A stretch of DNA of 64,000 nucleotides, from NCBI RefSeq assembly GCF_022201045.2, contig NC_068561.1, forward strand, positions 19,160,501 through 19,224,500, read 5' to 3'. Source of the DNA: Citrus sinensis (taxonomy: Eukaryota; Streptophyta; Magnoliopsida; Sapindales; Rutaceae). A model generated the notes under the pieces. That model was not told the DNA's origin. It did not search any database and was given only the letters and a program-made list of their open reading frames with translations. This document shows, piece by piece, positions 36,959 through 46,388 of the stretch. Within the stretch, counting starts at the first letter, position 1. Every line of letters begins with the position of its first letter. The position numbers and the translations under genes were made by a program.

Positions 36959-37704
36959 TGTTATTGGGGAAATTCAATTATTCAAAGTGGACACTGGGCA
37001 GTGCTGATACTAACATCGAGGGGCACCAATATAGATTTCGTTTTTGGAGATGAAATGCGAAGAAACAAAAAATGCAGAACAAAGAAAGGTCATGACACTA
37101 TGGTGTGTAATAACAGCCTGCCAAACAGGAAAAGATACATATCAATATGAAAAAAAATAGCATAAAATATACACTAAATGTGACAAAAGTACACTCAATG
37201 AAGTCTAAAGAATAACCAGTGTCTTTGACACAGCCATTACAAATTTATTGTAGAAAATTTTAGATGCACTCAGCCTTTAACAAGTTCAGCATACATACAA
37301 ACTTGATTTGGTAAAACTACAAAATAAAAAACAGTCAACAAATCAGCATTTAATATAACGAAACCATCTAGGAGTGGGCAAAGTCATCAAAAAATTAACC
37401 TCGGATCAAATTCACACTCTGATTGATTTACTTTTCCCAAGATAAAACTTTTTTTGACATGATTTTACTTTAATAACACCTGGTAAAGGCCAATACAGAT
37501 TTTAACACTCAAATCGATTGATAACGATGATCTATGAATCTATACAAAATCTCTAGAATCGAAGGTTAGGCAATACAATTACATAAACTAAAGTTTTTAG
37601 TTATTTTAATAAAAATTGTTACCATGAAAACGAAACGGCAGTTGTTATTGGCAGGAAGAGGGTGGGCGTGCAGCAGCGGCAGCTGCTCGGCGTGCGAAAG
37701 GAAC
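36959..37704. other. PYRD upstream region
   Basis: Presumed promoter and 5' leader of PYRD. No TATA box or gene is evident. The GC-richer patch at 37640-37700 (CAGCAGCGGCAGCTGC) is the left fringe of the right duplicated copy. Confidence 0.4.
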
Positions 37705-38211
37705 TTACTTCTTGGATAAGAAGAATCCAAGTGCTGCTGCATTATCTTTATTTTCTTGCACAGTATATCATTCAAAAGATTATATCTTGAGGTGGACTTC
37801 AAAAACAACATACTTCCTTTTAACTTTTTTCTTTTCAACCCCCACAAATAAGTATATGGTTTCTACAATTGAGCAAGTAGATCCCTAACTGTTAGAACTA
37901 GCAAAACAAGTTACTAGACCGTGTTTGTGTCGTATTAAATTTGAATTGTGTTAAATTTATACTGATATAAACATATTTTATTTAATAATCATGTTAAAAT
38001 ATTGATATTCAAATTCCATATGGAAAATAAACAGCTTACTCAATAAGATGTTTAATATCTATATCTTTCACAAGATTTACATTAAATATTACACGCAATA
38101 TAACCATTCTCTTATGCTGGTATCTTTTTTTTTTAATAGATAGGTAATTAAGTCATATGGTTCATTAATAAAGCCAGTAAAAGCTACGAATGACAAAACC
38201 CTCTATGGGTT

Positions 38212-38856
38212 TAGAGCCTCATGAGACCCCACCCCAGATGAGTTGAATTTTGAATAATTTTTTAAAAATGGGGTAGGGAATGTAGGAAAATAATCCCCAA
38301 ATTCTTAATGGGTTGGAGTTTGGTTTTGTACTCCCCATTTCACCCCCATCCAATCCCCATTACATATAAATATTTTTTAATTTTTGTTTTATCAATTACA
38401 ATGTTGGTTAATAATTTTTTTAATTTTTACCTAATATAAATAGATTATAACTAAAAGAAAACACTACATTATAATTCTTATTCAACCCTAAAATATTGTT
38501 ATGTTTTTTTTTCTCTCTCAAGGTGTTGCTCTCTTCAAATATTTTTTTTTAATTTTAATATCATTTTAAAATATTGTTTCAACCTTTTGAAGTTTTTCTT
38601 AAAATAATTTAAATATTTTATAATATGGTAATAATTTTATTGAAGTCTCTTATTTTTAATTTATTGAAATTATTTATCAATGCATACTATAAAATAAATA
38701 AATGGGGAATGAGGTGGGGATGGAGAAATCATTTCCCACATGGGAATTCTCCATCCCCACCCGATTAATTTATTGGAGGATGGGGTGGAGGCAAAATTTT
38801 GAATGGAGCGCGGAATAGGGTAGATCCCCACTCGCCCCACCCCATTGCCATCTCTA
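38212..38856. mobile_element. hAT-like element fragment with GGGG-rich ends
   Basis: The right end, reversed, reads TAGAGATGGCAATGGGGTGG, a common end of plant non-autonomous hAT elements. The body has many CCCCATCC/GGGGATGG motifs. The left end is placed only roughly (TAGAGCC at 38212) and no clear target duplication was found. Confidence 0.55.
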
Positions 38857-38872
38857 GTAAAAACACAGTATA

Positions 38873-40065
38873 TAGGGATAACAATGGGTTGGGTCGGGTC
38901 AGGCTCGAGCTTGGGCTTGGGCAAGCCCAAGAATGACCCAATAGTAAAAATAAGGAGCCAAACTCGACAAAAGCTCAACCATTTTAACTTGGCTCTACTG
39001 AAATTGGGTCAATTTTTTTTTTTTTTTATATTTTTGGTAGTGGCAGCTATTGAACGAATTTGGCAAAAAATTCAACATCTACGTCCTACACATAGACAAG
39101 AAATTTCAAAACCTTATCACTAATTTAATCAACAAAAATAAAATTCCCACAACAATCAACGTCACAAAAAAAGCATAAGAAAAACAAAACAACAAGAATG
39201 CATTTGAAAAAAAATTTGATAGTGGTGTACCGTTGTGGGTGGGTAATGGTGGCACAGTGTAGCGGTGGCTTGCACCTTGGAGAAATTAAATTGAATTTGA
39301 TCGGTGTAGTGCAGTGGCTACTTAATGTTGTGGTGCGGACGTGCGGTGGCGGCTTGCACCCTAAAGCAGTGCTGTTGTCATGATTCAATCTAGACTTGAC
39401 AAGATATTGTTCGCTTTGACCTCAAGAAGGTCTGCACGGTTTTGTTTCTAGGGCGCCCATATTTCCCAAAACGCGTCTTACCAATTAAGGTATGAATCAC
39501 CCTTTATAAACTCAGCATCTCTTTTGTGCTTTGTCGTTGTGGGATTTGCTTAGGGTATTACCCCTTTTAGGGGCTTAGCGTCCTCGCTGAAGTTTGCCTC
39601 ACCATCGTTCAAGAGGACATGCAGAGCCGCTTTGATACCATTTGTCATGACTCAACCCAGACCTGACAAGATATTGTCCGCTTTCGGCCTTAACAAAGCC
39701 CGCATGGTTTTGTTTATAGGGCTCCCATATACCTCAAAATGCGTCTTACCAATTAAGGTGTGGATCACCCCTTATAAACTCAACATCTCTCCCGTACTTT
39801 GTCGATGTAAGATTTGCTTAGAGTGTTACATCGCGTTCCCTTGAGACTTGAGAATGTGCCTTAAGCCATTGAGCATGTGGTGTGTTACAGTTTTGAGAGT
39901 GTATCACATGTGTGAGTGTGTAATGACTAATGCATGTGCCTGAGTGTTTGTTTGCTTTTTTTTTTCCAAGTATTTAGGTCGGGTTGGGGCATGCATAGCT
40001 CAAACCCTAGCCCGAATTTGATCGGGCCTTAAAATTTGAGCCCAAGCCCGACCATTGACCCCTTA
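38873..40065. mobile_element. second hAT-like element, split by a TRIM
   Basis: The ends are inverted relatives: left TAGGGATAACAATGGGTTGGG and right (reversed) TAAGGGGTCAATGGTCGGG. Subterminal GGGTCGGGT and AAGCCCAAG motifs occur on both sides. It resembles in style the element at 23218-24075. The interior is interrupted at 39376-39830 by a TRIM. Borders are approximate. Confidence 0.6.
39376..39830 (-). mobile_element. TRIM-type LTR retrotransposon (455 bp) with two ~188-bp LTRs
   Basis: Two direct copies, 39376-39562 and 39643-39830, share TGACAAGATATTGT.CGCTTT, GCGTCTTACCAATTAAGGT and GATTTGCTTAG.GTRTTAC. On the minus strand the 5' LTR runs TGTAACACTCTAAG...GTCATGACA (TG...CA ends). It is followed within two bases by TGGTATCAAAGCGG, a primer-binding site complementary to initiator Met-tRNA (usual TGGTATCAGAGC). 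Just before the 3' LTR is the purine tract AAAAGGGG. The interior is only 80 bp with no coding capacity, which defines a TRIM. The LTRs differ at many sites, so the insertion is old. Confidence 0.88.
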
Positions 40066-41250
40066 AATTTAGGCCAAAGTCCCAAAATTTTGGGGTAGAC
40101 AAAAATCAAGTCAGGAGGTATTTATACCAAAAAATCACACATTTACATCATTGAAAATTTAAATCTACATAGAATTTTACAAAATGAAATACTTTATATT
40201 TGTTCATTTTTCACACAAAAAAAAAGAATCATGTCTAATATTTATACATATGTTTAATAATTGTGTTATTGACCGAGTAAATTGATCAAGAACCCAAATC
40301 CTAACTTGAGGAAAAAATTTATCCTAATTCAAACTCGACCAATTTAATAATTGTGTCAAATTTGATGATTCAAACACATCTATGTGTCATGTTAGATTTT
40401 GCTAATTCTACTAACTGTTATTTAAATGATTAAAATATGTTTTTATCATCAAAATATAATAATATATATATTTAGGGGAGTAACTCAAGAATTCTAACAC
40501 CTAAGTTCCCAATTTGAGTCCCAAATAACGTGACATTCATCTATTAAATGATGGTTAAGTAATTTTACTAACTTTGAAATCCATCATCTAACAGATCAGT
40601 AACACATAGAATTTGGACTCAAATTGAGACTCATTTGTTAGAATCCCTAGTATTATTGCTATTTAGAGTGCGTTTGGTATTTCTAAATGATTTTAAAAAA
40701 ATTTTATTTTATAGAAGGGTAATGATTAGTTTGTATGGAGTTAAAAAATGCACTTGTTAGCGGATCTTAAAATTATAATATGAAATAATTTTTTATTTTT
40801 TATAGAAAAAATTCTTTTGACTTGAATAAAAAACACAACAAAAATTGATGACACCAGGCATATGTTTTTCTTTTTCTTTTTTTTTATAAAATAAAAAAGC
40901 ATAAAACAATACGAAAGACATATTTGGTTATTGTATTACAACATTATTACATTTATGTCGTTTGAACTTCTATTAAAATTGGGGTGTTAGATTAGACATT
41001 TAGATGTTACTTGTTAGTTGTTAGTTGATTTTATAAGTAAATTACCTATTATTAATATTAATGGATGGCATGTTAAAATACTGTATCATCAATTGTTATA
41101 AAAATAATGTATCATCATTACCATGTAATTATAGTATTAAACATTTTAATAATATTTGATACAAATGGGAAAAACTATCTCTTTATTTGTTATCATGGAA
41201 AAATTTAAAGATTATTTTATTGCCATGTCTTAAAAAGTTCAGCCACACCA

Positions 41251-41396
41251 ATGGGTCTTTAGTTTAGTAGGAGAACTATTTCACTTACAATGGTGAGAGC
41301 AAGATTCGAGTTTTCATAAGAGTTTTATGGAGGTTAATTTTACTTCTCTTTTAATTATAAATATCAATTGTAATATAACAGAATTAAAAAAAAAAT
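41251..41396 (+). mobile_element. short SINE or SINE-like insertion with poly(A) tail
   Basis: The insert starts with a tRNA-like head (TAGTTTAGTAGG as box A near 41263, GATTCGAGTT as box B near 41303) and ends with an A-run at about 41385-41394. Imperfect duplications flank it: TTCAGCCACA before and TCCAGCCGCA after. The paralogous left copy (near 34310-34335) lacks the insert, which independently supports the borders. It is shorter than the two SINEs at 18.7 and 45.6 kb. Confidence 0.65.
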
Positions 41397-42044
41397 CCAG
41401 CCGCAAAGGAAAATTAAATTTCATGTCCGATATTGATTTGCTTGCACCTTTGGTCACCCTTTTGTATTATGTAAATCAAACACAAACCATTCGATCATTG
41501 TATTGTTTCAAAAAAAAAATCGTATTGTGGGCCTGAGGTGGTGGCCTCTGTGCCAAATCTACTCTAGGAGGATCCAATGAACCTCTTCGGCTTGCTTTTG
41601 ATTCACGTCCGGCCTAAGTGACAACATTAAAATAACGTTTTTTTTTTAAGCTTCGCTCATTCACAAAATCAACTTGAAACCCACATCACTTTATTTATTT
41701 ATCTTTTACCTCTATAGAACTCATCCTACATGATTTTGAATCTTGTACTAACTGGTTAGAATTTCTTTGAACTTGTAAAAGATGTTATAAACGCATATGT
41801 TACTCAAATTAATTAGCAGAGGATCCTGAGTGTTGTGTGTGTGTGGGTGGGTGGGTGTGTTAATCTTGTACCAATGTAAAAGGCAGATTAGATAATTAAC
41901 AACCCAACATTGTACTAACTTTGACAAACCCAACGTGCGTTGCTTACTTTCCATTCTGTCTTATAGCTGATCGTGCACTCATTTGCACATGAACACTAAC
42001 AATGTCACTGCCCTCTTTGCAGTATGAGACAAAGTATTTGAAGC

Positions 42045-42836
42045 CAAGAACTACATTAAATTATAACTCTTAAAGCAACCCCTCCATGTGATTTCTTGAA
42101 CCACTTTCAGAAAGTTAATCTGTCAAAAAAAAAAAAATTGTATTTTGATATGATGTTGGTGCAGCACTTTAATTGGCAAGCTCTCCAGAAAAAAATGACA
42201 AGCTTATCATGATCTACTACTTATTATTATTATTATTATTATTATTTTATCTTTTCACAAAAATCTTTCTGATTTTTGTTAGTTTTATGTTCTTCAAATT
42301 TTGTAGAAAAGATTTTTGGTAAATTCAGAAACCTCTCTCCAGTTTATTACCTTTGAATCAAAGGATACATAATTTGAGTATCATCATAAATCTGCATTTT
42401 CTTTGCTTGTAAGGTCAATACTAAATTTAGTCTCAAATGATGCAGGGAGCAAAATAATGAACAATCTGATACATTTTTATTATTATTTGTTTGGGATAAA
42501 TTATTATTGATACATAGTGAGGAAATTTTATTGAATAATATATAAGTAAGTAATTTTTTTTTATTGTAGCAATAAAAAAAAAAGATCAGTAGCATATAAA
42601 AATGTGATAATATTTGAAAATTTGCTTTTACTGCAAAAACTAATTGTCGTGTATACTGCCTGAATCTATCTTTATTTACATTTTATTACATACAAAATTT
42701 CAACACACCCTCAAAAAAAAATTACAAAAATATATATTGAAGAAATAAAGAACTAGTGTTACCCAAAATGCTAGAACAAAAAGAATTTTTATAAAAAGGA
42801 ATACATTTTGTTAGAGATCTGTGAAATCGATCGGGC
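42045..42836. other. spacer with (TTA)n run, 3' of the small peptide gene
   Basis: Contains a (TTA)n microsatellite at about 42221-42247 and AT-rich DNA. Where a duplicated PYRD would be expected, none is found. It should include the 3' UTR of the minus-strand peptide gene. Confidence 0.45.
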
Positions 42837-43154
42837 TCAAGTTTTGTGGTTGTTCTGAATAGGATTTGAAGTACTGGGTGGGGCTTTCCTCAAGCTTCGC
42901 CGGATCATCACAGCTTTCTTGGACTCTTTCATGGCTCCTCCTCCATTAATGCTGATCATCAACTCTTTTGCTTGTGAAGAAATTGAAGCCATTGATGAAA
43001 CCAGCAGCCTCCTTGATGATGCAATAATATTATTATTCTTCTGGTGATCACCTTTTTCGATAGTAATATTATCCATTTCATTGCATAAAGATAATGAAGA
43101 GCAAATGAGAATCAAAGAAATGAAAGCAGTGAAAGATTTACAAATGATCTTCAT
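42837..43154 (-). CDS. small secreted peptide precursor, possibly CLE-like
   Basis: An intronless frame of 105 aa. Residues 1-24 form a clear signal peptide: Lys-containing start, hydrophobic core FISLILICSSLSL, then Cys. The middle is Asn/Ser/Lys-rich and unconserved. The basic C-terminal region RRSLRKAPPSTSNPIQNN is like the end of a plant peptide hormone precursor. Aligned to CLE dodecapeptides of the TDIF type (HEVPSGPNPISN), it shares P-S at positions 4-5, N-P-I at 8-10 and N at 12, but lacks the usual Gly6 and Pro7 and the leading His or Arg. It is therefore either a divergent CLE or another short-peptide family (an IDA-like P-P-S is also visible). Expected to act in the apoplast through a receptor kinase if it is a hormone. 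Function is inference. Confidence 0.6.
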   Translation of the reverse strand: MKIICKSFTAFISLILICSSLSLCNEMDNITIEKGDHQKNNNIIASSRRLLVSSMASISSQAKELMISINGGGAMKESKKAVMIRRSLRKAPPSTSNPIQNNHKT

Positions 43155-43254
43155 GAGGTACTTGGATTAAGTGGGAAAAAAATGCGAGAAAAAAAAATAT
43201 AACGATGAGATGAAAGCATTGAGATACTGAAAGATCCCAAAGTTAAAGAGTAAG

Positions 43255-43264
43255 TTTTATAATT
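43255..43264 (-). promoter_or_regulatory. candidate TATA box of the small peptide gene
   Basis: On the minus strand AATTATAAAA lies about 100 bp upstream of the ATG at 43154, a fitting distance. Match and position only. Confidence 0.4.
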
Positions 43265-43295
43265 AGGCAGCTCAGCTTTGCATGCGTGTTCACTC

Positions 43296-43301
43296 CACGT
43301 G
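43296..43301. promoter_or_regulatory. G-box CACGTG upstream of the small peptide gene
   Basis: A palindromic CACGTG lies about 35 bp beyond the candidate TATA box. G-boxes bind bZIP and bHLH factors and are common in light- or ABA-responsive plant promoters. Occurrence by chance is possible. Confidence 0.4.
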
Positions 43302-45550
43302 GTTTGTGATAACTCTTGCTATGTGAATTATTATTAAAAATAGAAAAAAAGTGCTTTTTATAAAAATTAATTTCAATTAGAAAAACAATACATCATATTT
43401 AATTTTCACGATGATCATAAACTTGTAACTTTAATTTGTGAAATGAAACTTGCAGTGCATGTTGCCAAATTTTATATTTTTTATTTTCAAACAGTGGTTA
43501 TAATTAAATACCCAATACTTAAAATTGGTTAATTAATTAACTAATGGTATGCTAAATATTAAATGAAAAAGTATAGTCCTAGTCATATAAATCAAACTTA
43601 GAAGTCAAGTATCATGTGATTTTGAATTGACTATTACCTCTGCTTTTGACGACCAAATCGCATCCTAGTTAAAACGCCTATTAACCAGTTAAACTACTCA
43701 TGTGATTAGACAAGTGAATCCCCATCATCCTCTGCAATCGCTTATTCTTCATAAGATTTTTAAAGTCACATAGTTAGAAAATAAACCAAGCTAGCTCCAT
43801 TTGGATAGCTAAGCTCCCATTAATTTTCTAATTTTTGTAATTAGAAACTACAGAGACCCCAGATTCGGTTTGAAATCAAAGATCTGCATGCATATGGTTT
43901 ATTTTGAATTAGCATGTGGCGTCGCAATTTGTACCCTAACTATCTAGCTGGCTTGTCAGCAAAATATTAATTTCAAGTTTCCATTGATTACTTGATTTGC
44001 ATTTTTCGTCAAGATCGAAAAAAAAGTGCAGTCAAAGCGACAACTTAAGAAGATTAATGTCGCAGTCTCCACTTGACCTAAACAAAAATCAATTATAAAA
44101 CTTAAATTTATTAAAATTTACGTCAAGTTAGTGTAACAAGCATGTCTTCATACAAAAACTAATAAAATTTATAGATGATTGAAATGATCAAATTCGAAAT
44201 GAGGCTAATGAAACCCTAAGAGATCTTTTCTACTTCAAAAAAAGATTAATAAAATAAAAAATATTAAGGTGAATAACAATTCTCTTCTTTCAAGTCACTT
44301 AGCACAATGAGATTTTTTTTAATGAATTATTGATTTAATACGACTTATCTAATGATCGTAAGTGTTTATTTAATCTCATAATTCTTTTAAAAGATTTTTA
44401 CTTGTTGTTTGATTATTTTTTAGTATAATTTTTAAAAATTAAATAAGTTCTTTTATTTCTATATACAAATCTTAAATTTTGGACTTTTCAAAATAGAGGT
44501 TAAAAAATCTTTTTAAAATATTAAAATATCTAAATATTCTTTAATTATTTGATAATTTTATTTCATTCATTTCAATACACAATTTAAAAACATGCCTATC
44601 AAATTAATTTTATAATTTTTAATAAAAAAATTTATTAACAATCAAACAACTAATATTATTTTAGTAAAAATTTTACTTATAAAAAATCTAATTAAATAAA
44701 TTTATTTTAAAACCCATACCAAGCATAACCTAATTTCACGAAGAGAATATGAACTCCCTAGTTTTTTAGAGGGAAAACCAACACCTCTAATTTTTTTTTT
44801 ATTAATTTTTTTGTAGGGTGGCCATTGTGGTAATCATTCTAGTCGAACCCAAGGAAGATGATCCATCATAGTGGATGCCCAACTATAAAATCTGAAGAGA
44901 TGGTCCAGCCCGAAGATGAAAGACCCAAAGTAAGAAGCCCATATAAAAAAGAAATTTCAATCATTTCGTGAGGGCATAGAGTCGAACAGTAGGGTTGACA
45001 GATTTCGGAATCCGGAATCCCGGCGTTCGAGATGAGAAACAAGAAAAAATTTATTAGGGTCCAGATATATTGGAACTGACACAAAGTAAAGCACGTTTTT
45101 ATAACTACACGATCAAAGTTATAATGTATTTTTTATTATTTATCACTTTATGTATTTGGTTATGATTTATGTTTTATCTTGGAACAGCTCAAAGGTAGCC
45201 ATTGCCAATTTATTATTTCGATCGGGATTTAGAACATTTAAAAATTTTGTTCGAGATCCCGAACATTTGAAAATCTAAATTTTAAAACAATTTATGATAA
45301 TTCGATTTAATGAATTATATAAATTTAACATGTTAGTCATATGTGTATAAAAAAATACTTTTAGTAAATAATGTATATGACATATAGGTCATAGTCAAAT
45401 AATATATCATTCACGACAGAATGTGCAAAATATGATAAAAAATTCATATTATTTAAAACAATTTGAATCCCAATTAGGACAGGTTAAAGGCAAATTTTTG
45501 TCTTGATTTATTGTTTGGGTCTTTGGTATAGGATTAGGATCAGCAGCCAC
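43302..45550. other. AT-rich intergenic stretch
   Basis: No gene is supported. The segment 44810-45070 has more balanced composition (GGTGGCCATTGTGG, GATGATCCATCATAGTGGATGCC) and could be an old transposon fragment, but no ends or coding remnants were found. Confidence 0.4.
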
Positions 45551-45885
45551 TTGGGCTTGTAGCCCAGTGGTGAACTATTGCCCTCAAAGTTAAGCATGAC
45601 TATGAGGGCAATGGTTCGAGTTCCCACGGACTCAACCTCCCTCAATTAAACATAATTGTGTGGAGATTTCTTATAACATCTTTCTCCTTTGCGAAATGCG
45701 AGTGGAGTAGAGACATCCCTCCTCCGCAAGGGGTATTTGGATGGACATATACTTCATAGAATAAAAAATTCTATGTACATATCTGATTGTAAATATCAGT
45801 ATAATGACCTACTATCATACCAGTTGTATATATCTCTGTGTAATACAGGTTAAGTAACCTGATACTTAATCAGTTAAAAAAAAAA
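45551..45885 (+). mobile_element. tRNA-derived SINE, same family as the one at 18.7 kb
   Basis: Box A TAGCCCAGTGG at 45560-45570 and box B GGTTCGAGTTC at 45613-45623 are spaced as in tRNA-derived SINEs. A poly(A) tail lies at 45876-45885. The internal block GCGAAATGCGAGTGGAGTAGAGACATC corresponds to one in the 18.7-kb SINE. The head differs by a stem-like GGCTTGTAGCCC. A short CAGCA near both ends may be a target duplication but is too short to be sure. Confidence 0.8.
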
Positions 45886-46388
45886 CAGCAAATCTCGCCT
45901 TGTCCCATCTTGTTGCTAGGACACTAGGGTCCTATTTGATGAAAATAAAAATATTTTGGCTTTCCTGTGATATATACAGAAATACAGGGATCTCGTTTGT
46001 CATTAGTCCCATTTATTAAAACTCGAATTTATCATAAAACTCCGAACAAAAATTGTAAAAATATATTTAACCAAAAAGAGCTGAAAGTGCAAAATCCTTC
46101 CTTCTCCCTCGCGAACCGATTTCAATCTCGATATAAAACCCACCCTCTCATTCGACATATAATTCCCGAAAAAAAAATTAATATTTTATCCTCAAAATCA
46201 CAAATAAAGAAAAAAAATTATCGTTTAACTTTGCCACTACAATTCGTCAAAATCTTTTTGACTTCCTCTTCTTATATTTGCCCGCGTTTCAGCTCCAGCT
46301 CTTGTGAATTATTGGGCGAAAGTTCCTCTTTTGATTTCTTGGAGTGCGTTTCTTTGGCAAAAAATAGATTTTGCGGGTGACTCTTCTT

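Larger units (their letters stand above)
37893..40410. mobile_element. hAT-like element with perfect 8-bp target duplication, host of nested insertions
   Basis: Terminal inverted repeats are TAGAACTAGCAAAAC (left) and TAGAATTAGCAAAAT (right, reversed). The 8-bp duplication CTAACTGT flanks it exactly at 37885-37892 and 40411-40418. The paralogous left copy has a single CTAACTGT at 33988-33995 in the matching context, i.e. the empty site. Subterminal regions carry GTGTTTGTGTC-like motifs in inverted orientation. No transposase frame remains. The interior holds at least two further hAT-like elements and a TRIM. Confidence 0.88.
37705..42044. repeat. right copy of the PYRD-flanking duplication, expanded by transposons
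   Basis: It matches 33810-35063 block by block in the same orientation, but is interrupted by a 2.5-kb nested transposon (37893-40410) and by a SINE (about 41251-41396). Without those insertions the copy would be about 1.7 kb. No PYRD remnant follows its right end. Confidence 0.85.

Noticed and set aside
44810-45070. Possible LTR or Helitron fragment
   Set aside because: No terminal motif, duplication or coding remnant could be identified; left as unassigned.
45597-45625. Possible true tRNA gene around the box A/box B at 45560-45623
   Set aside because: No acceptor stem pairing is visible, and a 3' body with poly(A) tail and a related copy elsewhere point to a SINE.
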